A stretch of DNA of 64,000 nucleotides from Yoonia sp. R2331 (GTDB taxonomy: Bacteria; Pseudomonadota; Alphaproteobacteria; Rhodobacterales; Rhodobacteraceae), in NCBI RefSeq assembly GCF_041103235.1, contig NZ_JBGCUN010000001.1:1488001-1552000 (forward strand). Direction: 5' to 3'. A model generated the notes under the pieces. It was given only the letters and a program-made list of their open reading frames with translations, searched no databases and was not told the DNA's origin. The position numbers and the translations under genes are program-made. This document shows positions 33,121 to 42,399 of this stretch, piece by piece; within the stretch, counting starts at the first letter, position 1; every line of letters begins with the position of its first letter.

Positions 33121-34812
33121 TTAGATCGACACCGTGTAGCTGAAATTCAGTACATCTTGATAATCGGCGCTCAGCTCATCAAAGGAATCATATGTTGTGA
33201 CCACATTGGTCGCACCGCGCATATCCACTACCTTGAATGTCCATTCGTGCGATGCGTCACCATCTTGATCAATGCGGATCGCTTGGGTGCGGCCGTCCTC
33301 GGCATATGAAATCACCCGTTGGTCGCCGTTGTCAAAACTGGTCTGGAACGTGTCAACTTTGCCATCGTCGCCATAAACCCGGACACGTAGATCCCAAGGT
33401 GTAATATCAAAAGTGTCGGCCTGTTCACGCACGGACAGCACACCTTGATCATAACCAAGGCTGGTGTTGATCCCGTTGTCGCCCGCGATGAATTTGCCAT
33501 TCACATAGCCTTCGTCAACATTATAGCTCGTCAGCCGCGAGTCCCAGCCAAAGGCGTTGCCTGTGTCTTGCTCGTTGACTTCATAGCGTTGGCCGTCGAC
33601 AAAAGTTTCCTCGCGCAACAAACCGTTGTCGTTTGTCACCTCCTTGGCGGCGATACGTCCTTGCGCATCATACCGAATGACAATTGAATCCCAGGTTTTC
33701 GCATTGCCGGTGTCAAACTGTTCAACCGTGAATATCTGGCCACCGTCAAAGGTTTCCTGCTTCAGCACACCATTGTCGAATTGTGTCTCGCGATAGGCCT
33801 TGTCGCCGTTCACCTCAAAATAGGTGGTCTGGCTGTCCCAGCCCTGCCCCGCAGGATCGCCGGATTGGGTCCGATCAATCAATTCCTGCCGGGATTTGAT
33901 GCCATCAGAAAAATAGATCGTCTCGAATCGTCCGTCGTCATAGTCGATCTCGATTCCCGCTTTGTCACCATTGGCCTCAAAATAGGTGTTGTGGCTTTGC
34001 CAAATACGCGCATCGCCTGCACGGTCTGTTTGTGACACACGCGACAGCGCGCCATCGCTATAATAGTCCAACCGCAGAACACCGTCGTCGAACTCTGTCT
34101 CACGTCCGGCCAGCGCCCCGTCCGGCTCATAATAGGTCGAGATCCGCTCCCACTCTTGCCCTGCCGGGTCCCCGGCAGCGGTGCGGTCATACTGGTCCTC
34201 GCGCGACAGCGCGCCGGAATCGTAGCTGCGGGCAACTTCACGCCCGTCATCGTAGGTGATCACCTGCCCTGCAATAAGGCCGTTGTCGTAATAGGTCTGA
34301 ATGTCGATCCAGTCTTGGACATCTGTCTCGTCCAGCTGGGTGATTTGTGACAACGCGCCAAACTCATATGTCTCCAACCGTCGCTCGCCCGTATCATAGA
34401 GCGTCTCGCGGCCAGCCAAATCGCCATTGGCATCATAGTAGGTGTCAATCCGCTCCCAATCACGGGTGCCGGGGACGGTCGTAGAATCCAACTCAGTCAG
34501 TTGAGACCGCACGCCGTTTTCGAAAATCTCGATCTTGGCAGAGGTGTCATCATACGTGATTTCACTGCCGACAATAACGCCGTTGTCATAGTAGACCCGC
34601 ACCACATCCCAAGGGTTCGCATCGGGGTTGGCGCTGGAATCAAACTTGCGCGTTTCGGTGATCACGCCCGCATCATAGATGTCCGTTCGGATCGAACCAT
34701 CGTCATATTCCCAATCCCGTTGGATCCTGTCGCCATTGTCAGCGATCTGCGTGATAATCGTTGACCAATCAAAAAGGTCATCGGTGTCGGTCTGGGTAAT
34801 AATCTGCGGCAT
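33121..34812 (-). CDS. Tandem-repeat protein (about ten ~50-aa repeats)
   Basis: A 563-aa acidic protein made almost wholly of ten to eleven imperfect repeats of 48-54 residues. The unit reads roughly W-D/E-x(4)-T-Y-Y/F-x(2)-N-G-D-x-A-G-x-E-x(2)-Y/F-D-D-G-x(6)-Y-x(2)-G-x(2)-S-x(3)-Q-x-D-x-T, for example TYYDANGDLAGRETLYDTG and TYFEVNGDKAYRETQFDNG. Central units are best conserved; the last decays. No signal peptide, cysteine or RTX nonapeptide is seen. The YD/DG-rich pattern recalls RHS/YD and MORN-like repeats but the spacing differs, so no family is assigned. A surface or calcium-dependent structural role by type I export is only a guess. Confidence 0.75.
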   Translation of the reverse strand: MPQIITQTDTDDLFDWSTIITQIADNGDRIQRDWEYDDGSIRTDIYDAGVITETRKFDSSANPDANPWDVVRVYYDNGVIVGSEITYDDTSAKIEIFENGVRSQLTELDSTTVPGTRDWERIDTYYDANGDLAGRETLYDTGERRLETYEFGALSQITQLDETDVQDWIDIQTYYDNGLIAGQVITYDDGREVARSYDSGALSREDQYDRTAAGDPAGQEWERISTYYEPDGALAGRETEFDDGVLRLDYYSDGALSRVSQTDRAGDARIWQSHNTYFEANGDKAGIEIDYDDGRFETIYFSDGIKSRQELIDRTQSGDPAGQGWDSQTTYFEVNGDKAYRETQFDNGVLKQETFDGGQIFTVEQFDTGNAKTWDSIVIRYDAQGRIAAKEVTNDNGLLREETFVDGQRYEVNEQDTGNAFGWDSRLTSYNVDEGYVNGKFIAGDNGINTSLGYDQGVLSVREQADTFDITPWDLRVRVYGDDGKVDTFQTSFDNGDQRVISYAEDGRTQAIRIDQDGDASHEWTFKVVDMRGATNVVTTYDSFDELSADYQDVLNFSYTVSI

Positions 34813-34895
34813 GTGTAAGTCCTAAACGCTTGATATGGCGTTAGGATTACCCCGTTATTGGGCCGGGATTGCGGCACGAAGGGGGCAGCAACAGC

Positions 34896-34926
34896 AAAAA
34901 GGCCCGCCACATAGGTGACGGGCCTT
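34896..34926 (-). terminator. Terminator after tsf
   Basis: On the minus strand AAGGCCCG(TCAC) pairs with (GTGG)CGGGCCTT around a short loop and is followed by five T residues, 23 bp beyond the tsf stop. It ends the rpsB-tsf transcript. Confidence 0.85.
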
Positions 34927-34949
34927 AAACTGGTTTTGAAAAGCCGGTG

Positions 34950-35822
34950 TTAACCGTTCAGCTTGGCCACTTCGGCGGCAAAATCTTCTGCCACAACCTC
35001 AATGCCTTCGCCCTTTTCAAGACGCACGAACCCGGTGATCTCGACACCGGCTTCGGCGGCTGCGGCACCCACGGTCAGATCGGGGTTCACCACGAAGGAC
35101 TGATTCACCAGCGTGATCTCGGACATGTACTTTTTCATCCGACCGATGATCATCTTCTCGATGACCTGCTCAGGCTTGCCGGATTCGCGGGCGATATCCA
35201 TCTGAATTTGCTTTTCCTTCTCAACCATCGCCGGGTCCAGATCAGCTTCATTCAGGGCAGCCGGGTTGGTGGCTGCGATGTGCATCGCAACCTGACGGCC
35301 AAAGGCTTCGTTGTCGCCGGTCATGGCGACCAGCACACCGATGTTGCCCATGTCGGTGGCAGCCGCGTTGTGCACGTAAGTTACAACAGACGCACCTTCC
35401 AATGCCGCCATCCGGCGCACGGACATGTTCTCGCCGATCACAGCAACCGCGTCGGTCACGGTCTGCTCAACCGTCTTGCCGTCGATGTCTGCAGCCTTCA
35501 GCGCGTCGATGTCGTTCACACCCAGCGCGGCGTTTGCAATCTTCGCAACCATGGCCTGAAAGTCGGCGTTCTTGCCAACGAAGTCAGTTTCAGAGTTCAC
35601 TTCGACAGCAACACCCTTGCCACCGGATACAGCCACGGCCACAAGGCCCTCTGCTGCGGTGCGGCCAGACTTCTTGGCGGCCTTCGCCAGACCTTTGGTG
35701 CGCAGCCAGTCGGTTGCAGCTTCCATGTCGCCGTCGTTTTCGGTCAACGCCTTCTTGGCGTCCATCATGCCTGCGCCGGTTGCTTCGCGCAGTTCTTTCA
35801 CCATTGCAGCGGTGATAGCCAT
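34950..35822 (-). CDS. tsf: Elongation factor Ts
   Basis: A 290-aa guanine-nucleotide exchange factor for EF-Tu. The N-terminal UBA-like domain [40 protein letters not shown] is unmistakable. The core has the EF-Tu-contacting [13 protein letters not shown] (TDFV motif) and the C-terminal [44 protein letters not shown] precedes the start. It follows rpsB in the universally conserved order, 82 bp downstream, with a GC-rich hairpin between. Confidence 0.97.
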   Translation of the reverse strand: MAITAAMVKELREATGAGMMDAKKALTENDGDMEAATDWLRTKGLAKAAKKSGRTAAEGLVAVAVSGGKGVAVEVNSETDFVGKNADFQAMVAKIANAALGVNDIDALKAADIDGKTVEQTVTDAVAVIGENMSVRRMAALEGASVVTYVHNAAATDMGNIGVLVAMTGDNEAFGRQVAMHIAATNPAALNEADLDPAMVEKEKQIQMDIARESGKPEQVIEKMIIGRMKKYMSEITLVNQSFVVNPDLTVGAAAAEAGVEITGFVRLEKGEGIEVVAEDFAAEVAKLNG

Positions 35823-35852
35823 GTCATCTCTCCTTGAGAATAATCATATGTG

Positions 35853-35881
35853 CCGGGCGGGCGCGAACACGCCCTGCCCGG
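35853..35881 (-). other. GC-rich hairpin between rpsB and tsf
   Basis: CCGGGC(A)GGGCG pairs with CGCCC-GCCCGG on the minus strand, with one bulged base and no T-run. Its position in the 82-bp spacer suggests partial termination or mRNA stabilisation, adjusting the ratio of S2 to EF-Ts. Confidence 0.5.
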
Positions 35882-35904
35882 TCGATGTGACAAGCGTGTG
35901 ACGC

Positions 35905-36693
35905 TTAATCTGCGGTGGCTTCTGCCGGGGCTTCTGCGGCTTCTTCAGCCACGGCTTCCTCGGCCAGCTCTTCCATCGCACCCATGTCGACGCCTGCCGC
36001 ACCCAGTTGGGCGGACATGCCATCTAGGGCTGCACGTGCGGCCAGATCGCAGTAAAGCGCAATGGCGCGGGCTGCGTCGTCGTTGCCAGGAATGATGTAA
36101 TCCACGCCTTCGGGCGAGCAGTTGGTGTCGACAATAGCAACAACCGGGATGCCCAGCTTTTTGGCTTCGGCAATGGCCAGGTCTTCCTTGTTGACGTCGA
36201 TGACGAACAACAGATCAGGTGTGCCACCCATCTCGGCGATCCCGCCCAGCGAGGCTTGCAATTTGCCCTGCTCACGCTCCATGCCAAGACGCTCTTTCTT
36301 GGTCAGGCCTGCGAACCCGGTCGAGGATGCTTCGTCAATCGCCTTGAGGCGACCGATCGACTGCGACACGGTCTGCCAGTTGGTCAGCGTGCCACCCAAC
36401 CAGCGGTGGTTCATGTAGAACTGTGCAGATTTCTCTGCTGCTTCAGCAATCGGCTTGGCGGCCTGACGCTTGGTGCCAACGAACAGAATGCGGCCACCCT
36501 TGGCAACGGTGTCGCGAATGGCTTGCAACGCCTGATCCAGCAGCGGGACCGTCTGGGTGAGGTCCATGATATGAATGCCGTTGCGGGATCCGTAGATGTA
36601 CTGGCCCATCTTGGGGTTCCAGCGTGCGGTCTGGTGACCAAAGTGTACGCCTGCTTCAAGCAGTTGGCGCATGGTGAACTCAGGTAAGCCCAT
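35905..36693 (-). CDS. rpsB: 30S ribosomal protein S2
   Basis: A 262-aa ribosomal protein. Diagnostic segments are [126 protein letters not shown]-terminal tail rich in Ala/Glu ([22 protein letters not shown]) extends beyond the core, as in many alphaproteobacteria. A strong promoter lies about 110 bp upstream. S2 often represses its own operon through the leader; no specific structure was resolved here. Confidence 0.98.
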   Translation of the reverse strand: MGLPEFTMRQLLEAGVHFGHQTARWNPKMGQYIYGSRNGIHIMDLTQTVPLLDQALQAIRDTVAKGGRILFVGTKRQAAKPIAEAAEKSAQFYMNHRWLGGTLTNWQTVSQSIGRLKAIDEASSTGFAGLTKKERLGMEREQGKLQASLGGIAEMGGTPDLLFVIDVNKEDLAIAEAKKLGIPVVAIVDTNCSPEGVDYIIPGNDDAARAIALYCDLAARAALDGMSAQLGAAGVDMGAMEELAEEAVAEEAAEAPAEATAD

Positions 36694-36811
36694 GTCTTTT
36701 CCTTTTCCGGTTTCAGCCTCAGCGGGGAATTAGACCAAGTGGCCCAACCGGTGGATCATCAGGGATGTCTCCCCCTCTGACCCGCCCCCGCCTGTGGGAT
36801 TAAGTGCGCGC

Positions 36812-36840
36812 CGTATAGACCGGCCAATAGGACTTGGCAA
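36812..36840 (-). promoter_or_regulatory. Promoter of rpsB-tsf
   Basis: TTGCCA (36840-36835), a 17-bp spacer and TATACG (36817-36812) on the minus strand make a near-consensus promoter. Transcription should start near 36805, leaving a leader of about 112 nt to the rpsB ATG, long enough for autoregulation by S2. Confidence 0.7.
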
Positions 36841-36943
36841 GCGCAGAAACGTTAGGAAAAACAAGCACGCGAGGGCGGGTCCGTTTGACCACGCGGCACG
36901 GAAACTCTCCCCAATTTACGCGACCCACGTCTGGCAAGCCGCA

Positions 36944-37510
36944 TCAGGGCTTGCGCAGCAAGTTCCACGCACTGCTTTGGGTTTCCCAATCCGCCTTTAC
37001 CATCGGCAGGGTCGCCCGTGTTTCATAGCCCTGCCGGGCAAAAAACTGCAGCGCAGAAGCATTCTGATCGGCCAGGATCACTGACATACCCGCAGCCCCG
37101 ACGCCGTCTTCGGCAGCGCCAAGCAGGGCGCGGGCAACACCTTGTCGCCGCACGTCGGGCATGACGGCGAGGGCAGAGATGGTCCGGGTATCCCGCGCCT
37201 CGTTCTCCAACCGGATCAACGGACGCAAGATGGGATGGGTTTCGCTGGTGATCTCGGCGGGGCGATGGGCCAGCTGATCGGTCATCACCACGCCAACCAC
37301 ACGGTCGCCATCGACGGCCAATGTCGCATGTCGCCAAGACAGGCTGCCCTCATCCTGTGACACCTGCGCACAGCCGTATTCCAAGGGCGACTGGCTGAGA
37401 TCTGTCTTGCGTGCCCACAAGGTTGAAATCAGCCCATCGCTTGAGACATCCGCAAATGCGGCGATGTCCTGTGCGTCAGCGCGTGTCGCTGGTCGCAGAC
37501 AAATGGTCAT
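36944..37510 (-). CDS. GNAT family N-acetyltransferase
   Basis: A 188-aa acetyl-CoA-dependent transferase. The acetyl-CoA motif is ISALAVMPDVRRQGVARALLGAAEDG (R/Q-x-x-G-x-G/A pattern), preceded by the beta strand DRVVGVVMTDQLAHRP and followed by ILADQNASALQFFARQGYE. The start at 37510 is chosen for GGGAG upstream; an extended frame to 37555 lacks support. Substrate unknown. It is a single gene between rpsB and the HupE-like gene. Confidence 0.88.
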   Translation of the reverse strand: MTICLRPATRADAQDIAAFADVSSDGLISTLWARKTDLSQSPLEYGCAQVSQDEGSLSWRHATLAVDGDRVVGVVMTDQLAHRPAEITSETHPILRPLIRLENEARDTRTISALAVMPDVRRQGVARALLGAAEDGVGAAGMSVILADQNASALQFFARQGYETRATLPMVKADWETQSSAWNLLRKP

Positions 37511-37612
37511 TGTCAGCTCCCTTACAACGTCCCGCCTCCGATATTGGCGGACCAAAGCGCTTTCACAAGGTAAGGAATTCCAGCCTTTTCGGACTTACGG
37601 TCTGGCGAAGGT

Positions 37613-38899
37613 TCACAGGAAAACGCGCTCCACACACCAATAAGCCGCTACAACAGCGATCAGGATCGACCCCGGCATCGCCACCATTTGGCGATAACTG
37701 TCAAAGCGGCCAACCACAACCGATGCCGCCGACAGCCCCAACAAAATGGCAACCGTTGCGATCAATGGCACCATGGCCGCCACCAGATCTGGCGCCATGC
37801 CAGAGATCGGGATGATCAGTGCGATCACAGCCACCATCAGCGCCAGATAAACGGCAGCCGCCGTGCGGCTCTCAGTTCCGGCGTCGCTATGATCAATTGC
37901 CTTCATGACACAGACATAGGCCACGCCGATCACCGCCAACTGGCCGATTTCAACACCGATGTTGAACCCGATCAGCGCCGGCACAAACGTCCCCTCTGGC
38001 AATCCGAACTCGGCAAGGACAGAGGCAAAGCCAAGCCCGTGCAGCAGACCAAATCCAAAGATAATGAACGGTCGCCAGCGTGACAAACCGTCCGTGAACA
38101 GGTTTTCAACCGCAACATAGACAATCGACAACGCGATCAGCGGCTCAACAATGCTGCCCGGAACGGTGACATAACCCAACGCCGCCAGCGCCAACGTGAT
38201 CGTATGCGCCAGCGTAAAGGCACTGACCTGCCACAAGAGCGGCCCCATGCGTGTGGACAGGAAAAACAGCCCCAGCACAAACAGGATATGATCTAGCCCA
38301 AGTGGCACGATATGATCAAAGCCAACAGGGATATAGTTGACAAAGGTCTGCATCGGCCCTAATTGCGCGCCGCCCGCCAGTGGGATCGGCCCAGTGGCCG
38401 CACCCGATTGCAAGTAACCATCATAGGGTGCAGGCACATCAACCTGCCGCAACACCATGGTGCCAAAGCTGCGGTCCCATGCAAAAGACACCGTCTCGGC
38501 CCCTTGCGGCAATGCAGCGGCCACCCGAATGGCTGAGGCGCGCGCCAGATCCACATCGCCCACATCCCCGGCAAGTGCCTCGACCAACGTTAGATCAAGC
38601 GGGACATCATCAGCGGTCACACTGATCCGTGCGGCCATCTGCGGCCAGAACGCTGCGAATGCGGCTTGCAACTCTGCCGGTTCCAACGCCCGCAGCCTGT
38701 CATAATCGGCCGCTTGCGGTGTCGCATCCGTATCCAGCACGCTGTCCTGATCGATCCCGGCAATGAAGCTCTCCATCGACAGGCGCATGTCAAAAACGAG
38801 GCTGTCGCCTTCTTTGCGCATATCGGCAATCGTCGGCAGCACCTCGTGGGCCTGCGCAGATGACGCCAGCGTGATCCAGACCAGCATCGCGCTTGACAT
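37613..38899 (-). CDS. HupE/UreJ family membrane protein
   Basis: A roughly 428-aa protein with a signal peptide (MLVWITLASSAQA) and an exposed N-terminal domain of about 170 residues starting HEVLPTIADMRKEGDSLVFDMRLSMESFIAG. A membrane domain with the HupE/UreJ hallmarks follows: FDHIVPLGLDHILFVLGLFFLS and FGLLHGLGFASVLAEFGLP, whose histidines are thought to bind Ni or Co. The start is uncertain: the ATG at 38899 gives a good signal peptide and avoids overlap with the divergent DUF4198 gene, while a start at 38947 would overlap it. The divergent exported partner and the histidines suggest metal uptake. Confidence 0.8.
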   Translation of the reverse strand: MSSAMLVWITLASSAQAHEVLPTIADMRKEGDSLVFDMRLSMESFIAGIDQDSVLDTDATPQAADYDRLRALEPAELQAAFAAFWPQMAARISVTADDVPLDLTLVEALAGDVGDVDLARASAIRVAAALPQGAETVSFAWDRSFGTMVLRQVDVPAPYDGYLQSGAATGPIPLAGGAQLGPMQTFVNYIPVGFDHIVPLGLDHILFVLGLFFLSTRMGPLLWQVSAFTLAHTITLALAALGYVTVPGSIVEPLIALSIVYVAVENLFTDGLSRWRPFIIFGFGLLHGLGFASVLAEFGLPEGTFVPALIGFNIGVEIGQLAVIGVAYVCVMKAIDHSDAGTESRTAAAVYLALMVAVIALIIPISGMAPDLVAAMVPLIATVAILLGLSAASVVVGRFDSYRQMVAMPGSILIAVVAAYWCVERVFL

Positions 38900-38945
38900 T
38901 ACCCATGCCAGTGCCACCCTTGAAGCTAACAAAAAGGAAAATCTC

Positions 38946-39746
38946 ATGCGTCTGTTCGCCATTGTTTTTGCACTGCTTTCTACACCGCTCGTGGCGCACG
39001 AATTTTGGATCGAACCGCAAGCCTATCAAGTTGCGCCGGACGGTAGAATGATTGCCGATGTTGTCAATGGGCAGGAATTTGCGGGCAACCGGCAACCCTA
39101 TCTCCCGCAACGGTTCGCGCACTTTGTGGATTTTGCCGGTGGTAAGGTCGCCAATGTGTCAGGCCGCCCCGGCGATACGCCCGCCCTTGATGCACCTGCT
39201 ACGCCTGAAGGTCTGCATGTGATCGCCTACCAATCCCGCAACGCCACGGTGGACTATGAAACCTGGGAGAAATTTCAGAATTTCGTCGATCACAAGGATC
39301 TGGGCGATGTGCTGACCCGGCACCGCGCCCGCGGACTGCCAGAGGCGAATTTCATCGAAGTCTATTCCCGCTATTCCAAATCCCTGATCGGCGTCGGTGA
39401 TGCCGCGGGCAGCGATGTGCGCACCGGATTGGAAACCGAAATCGTGGCCCTGACCAACCCCTATACCGATGACCTGTCGTCAGGGATGCGGTTGCAACTT
39501 TTCTACCGTCAGGACGTGCGGGCCAATGAACAGATCGAGATATTCGAGAAATCGGCCAGCGGCGCCGTGAACATCTTTCTGGTGCGCACCGATGCCCAAG
39601 GCATCGCCACCGTGCCGGTCAAAACCGGCCACAGCTATATGGCCGATGCCGTGGTGCTGCGCGAACCAAACGCCTCTGTGGCGGCCGATACCCGCGCGGT
39701 CTGGGAAACGCTTTGGGCCAACCTGACCTGGGGTGTACCGGGCTAA
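38946..39746 (+). CDS. DUF4198 exported protein
   Basis: A 266-aa secreted protein with a signal peptide ending at LVAHEFW (about residue 18). The mature start HEFWIEPQAYQVAPDGRMIADVVNGQEFAGN and the later RLQLFYRQDVRANEQIEIFEKSASGAVNIFLVRTDAQGIATVPVKTGHSYMADAVVLREP are typical of DUF4198, a family associated with nickel/cobalt uptake. The N-terminal His after cleavage could take part in metal binding. AAGGAAAA precedes the start at 38946. It is divergent from the HupE-like gene with only 46 bp between starts, so a shared promoter region is very tight. Confidence 0.82.
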   Translation: MRLFAIVFALLSTPLVAHEFWIEPQAYQVAPDGRMIADVVNGQEFAGNRQPYLPQRFAHFVDFAGGKVANVSGRPGDTPALDAPATPEGLHVIAYQSRNATVDYETWEKFQNFVDHKDLGDVLTRHRARGLPEANFIEVYSRYSKSLIGVGDAAGSDVRTGLETEIVALTNPYTDDLSSGMRLQLFYRQDVRANEQIEIFEKSASGAVNIFLVRTDAQGIATVPVKTGHSYMADAVVLREPNASVAADTRAVWETLWANLTWGVPG

Positions 39747-39798
39747 GACCCGCAACCAACCTCTTGCAGACCGCCTTTGGCTCCTGCAAACCGGGGAC

Positions 39799-40692
39799 AT
39801 GACGCAACAACCTGATATCCTCTGCATCGGTTCGGTCCTGTGGGACGTGATCGGGCGTTCGGCCAGCCATATGCGGCTGGGCTCTGACGTACCGGGCCGG
39901 ATCACCCGCTTGCCCGGCGGCGTGGCGATGAACATCGCCATGACACTGCACCGCTTTGGCATGAAACCCGCCCTGCTGACGGCCATTGGCCGCGATGCCG
40001 AAGGCGAAGAACTGATGACAGAGGCGCGCCGCATGGGCCTGATCTGCGATCATGTCTATCGCTCTGAAGACTTGCCCACCGACGTTTACATGGCCATCGA
40101 GGGGGCCAACGGGCTGATCGCCGCCATCGCTGACGCGCATTCGCTCGAGGCGGCAGGCCTGCGCATCCTGCAACCCCTGCGCAATGGGGCCATCGCGCGC
40201 GAAGGTGAACCCTTTCCAGGCCCCATCGCCCTTGACGGCAACCTGACCGTTGATGTGCTGCAAACCATTGCCACCTCTCCGCTTTTTAAAGGTTGCGACC
40301 TGCGCGTCGCCCCCGCCTCACCGGGCAAGGCCGAACGCCTGCTGACCCTGATGAACCGCCCGGCCACCACGCTCTATGTGAACCTCGAAGAGGCGGGGCT
40401 GCTCTGCCAAACCACCTTTGACACTTCCACAAGTGCCGCAGCTGGCCTGATGCACCGCGGCGCGCATCGGGTGCTGGTCACGGATGGTGGGAAATCCGCT
40501 TCCGAAGGGACCGCAGGCGACATCATCACCCAAACACCGCCCGACGTCCTTGTGACCCGCGTAACCGGCGCGGGCGACACTTTCATGGCCGCCCATATCG
40601 CGTCAGAGGCGCAGGGCCATGACCGCGCATCTGCCCTTCACCGCGCGCTACAAGCCGCCGCCACCTACGTTTCCGGAGAGACCCCCCTGTGA
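39799..40692 (+). CDS. psuK: Pseudouridine kinase (PfkB family)
   Basis: A 297-aa ribokinase-family enzyme phosphorylating pseudouridine. The N-terminal motif LCIGSVLWDVIGRSASHMRLGSDVPGRITRLPGGVAMNIAMTLHRFG carries the substrate GG motif. The C-terminal PfkB signature is VTRVTGAGDTFMAAHI, with the catalytic Asp in GAGD. It overlaps psuG, which fixes its role: PsuK makes pseudouridine 5'-phosphate that PsuG cleaves to uracil and ribose 5-phosphate. The start at 39799 has GGGGAC upstream. Confidence 0.9.
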   Translation: MTQQPDILCIGSVLWDVIGRSASHMRLGSDVPGRITRLPGGVAMNIAMTLHRFGMKPALLTAIGRDAEGEELMTEARRMGLICDHVYRSEDLPTDVYMAIEGANGLIAAIADAHSLEAAGLRILQPLRNGAIAREGEPFPGPIALDGNLTVDVLQTIATSPLFKGCDLRVAPASPGKAERLLTLMNRPATTLYVNLEEAGLLCQTTFDTSTSAAAGLMHRGAHRVLVTDGGKSASEGTAGDIITQTPPDVLVTRVTGAGDTFMAAHIASEAQGHDRASALHRALQAAATYVSGETPL

Positions 40693-41603
40693 TCCCCCTT
40701 ACTTATAGCGCCGAAGTCGCCGCCGCCCGTGCCGCAGGCACCCCCATCGTCGCCCTTGAAAGCACGATCATCACCCACGGGATGCCCTACCCGCAGAACG
40801 TCGAAACCGCCAAGCTGGTCGAGGCAGAGGTGCGTGCTCACGGTGCCACCCCCGCCACAATCGCCGTGCTGGACGGGCAATTGCACATCGGGCTGGAACC
40901 TGCGCAGCTGGACGCATTGGCCACGGCACAGGATGTCGCCAAACTCAGCCGCGCCGACATGGCCGCCTGCATCGCCCAAGGCGGCACCGGGGCCACAACC
41001 GTGGCCGCCACAATGATCGCCGCCGATCTGGCCGGTATCTCCGTCTTTGCCACCGGCGGCATTGGCGGCGTCCATCGCGGGGCCGAGCACAGCTTTGACA
41101 TCTCTGCAGACCTGCAGGAACTGGCGCAAACGCCGGTGACCGTCGTTGCGGCTGGGGCCAAAGCCATTCTGGACTTGCCCAAAACCTTCGAAGTCCTTGA
41201 AACCCTTGGTGTGCCAGTCATCGCTTACGGTCAGGACATGCTGCCCGCTTTCTGGTCGCGCAGCTCTGACGTGGCCGCCCCCCTGCGCATGGATGACGCC
41301 GCTGCCATCGCGCGCGCGCAGCAAACCCGCACCGCGATGGGCCTTGCAGGCGGCCAACTCGTCTGCAACCCGATCCCCGCAACGGACGAGATTCCCGCCG
41401 CGACCCTCGCCCCGATCATCGCCAAGGCCCTGGCCGAAGCAGACGCGCAAGGGATCAGCGCAAAATCGGTCACGCCCTTCCTGCTGGATCGGATATTTCA
41501 CCTCACCGAAGGCCGGTCCTTGCAATCCAACATTGCGCTTGTGTTGAACAATGCACGTCTTGGCGCCGCAATTGCTGCCGAAATGGTGCGCAACACCGGC
41601 TGA
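40689..41603 (+). CDS. psuG: Pseudouridine-5'-phosphate glycosidase
   Basis: A 304-aa enzyme breaking the C-C glycosidic bond of pseudouridine 5'-phosphate. The family blocks are VALESTIITHGMPYPQN, AVLDGQLHIGLEPAQLDALA, ADMAACIAQGGTGATTVAATMIAADLAGISVFATGGIGGVHRGAE (catalytic Lys is usually in the KLSRAD region just before), DISADLQELAQTPVTVVAAGAKAILDLPKT and NPIPATDEIP. The start is GTG at 40689, overlapping the psuK stop (GTGA). With psuK it forms a pseudouridine catabolic pair; no dedicated transporter adjoins. Confidence 0.95.
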   Translation: MIPLTYSAEVAAARAAGTPIVALESTIITHGMPYPQNVETAKLVEAEVRAHGATPATIAVLDGQLHIGLEPAQLDALATAQDVAKLSRADMAACIAQGGTGATTVAATMIAADLAGISVFATGGIGGVHRGAEHSFDISADLQELAQTPVTVVAAGAKAILDLPKTFEVLETLGVPVIAYGQDMLPAFWSRSSDVAAPLRMDDAAAIARAQQTRTAMGLAGGQLVCNPIPATDEIPAATLAPIIAKALAEADAQGISAKSVTPFLLDRIFHLTEGRSLQSNIALVLNNARLGAAIAAEMVRNTG

Positions 41604-41673
41604 TCCACGTCAAAGCTTGTGGCCGCGGGTTGCGCCGCTTACATGAGCTTCAGGATTTCGCGCGAAAGACACG

Positions 41674-42399
41674 ATGCAAAACGACCCTGATCACCCGGAC
41701 ACCACTCGCCTGCGCCGCCCGGGCCTGTTTTCGCGACTGCGCAGCAACTTTCTGGCGGGTCTGATCATCGTCGCCCCCATCGGGATGACCTTCTGGCTGA
41801 TCTACACCGTTGTCGGCTGGATCGACAGCTGGGTCTGGCCTTTTGTGCCCGACTACTACCAGCCCGAAGCACTGGTGAACCGCTATTTGGTGCCCGAAGG
41901 CGCGGACCCGATCAACGTCAACGTCCGCGGCATCGGCGTGGTGATCTTCCTGATCTTCACTGTTGTCGTGGGTTGGCTCGGCAAGGGCCTGATCGGCCGC
42001 AGCTTTCTGCGGTGGGCTGAACGGATCGTCGACCGGATGCCCGTCGTCCGGTCGATCTACAATGGCGTCAAGCAAATCGCCGAAACCGTGTTTTCGCAGC
42101 GCGACACGTCCTTTGATAAGGCCTGCCTGATCGAATACCCGCGCAAAGGCATCTGGGCCATCGCCTTCATCTCGACCAACGCGAAAGGCGAAATCAAAGC
42201 CAAGCTGCCCGGCGATGGCGAGATTGTCACCGTCTTCCTCCCCACAACACCAAACCCCACCTCGGGCTTCTTACTGTTCCTGCCGCGCGCGGATGTGATC
42301 GAACTCGACATGACGGTCGAGGATGCGGCAAAACTCGTGATCTCTGCGGGCCTTGTCTATCCAAACGGCAAAGACCCGACCACGCCACCTGATGCTTAG
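41674..42399 (+). CDS. DUF502 membrane protein
   Basis: A 241-aa protein with two transmembrane segments (about residues 25-50, FLAGLIIVAPIGMTFWLIYTVVGWI, and 85-108, GIGVVIFLIFTVVVGWLGKGLIG) followed by a soluble domain with MPVVRSIYNGVKQIAETVF and YPRKGIWAIAFIS. These are the marks of DUF502, which includes plant COV-like proteins; the molecular role is unknown. Its final codons overlap the start of the LysE-type exporter by 8 nt, so the two are an operon. Confidence 0.88.
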   Translation: MQNDPDHPDTTRLRRPGLFSRLRSNFLAGLIIVAPIGMTFWLIYTVVGWIDSWVWPFVPDYYQPEALVNRYLVPEGADPINVNVRGIGVVIFLIFTVVVGWLGKGLIGRSFLRWAERIVDRMPVVRSIYNGVKQIAETVFSQRDTSFDKACLIEYPRKGIWAIAFISTNAKGEIKAKLPGDGEIVTVFLPTTPNPTSGFLLFLPRADVIELDMTVEDAAKLVISAGLVYPNGKDPTTPPDA

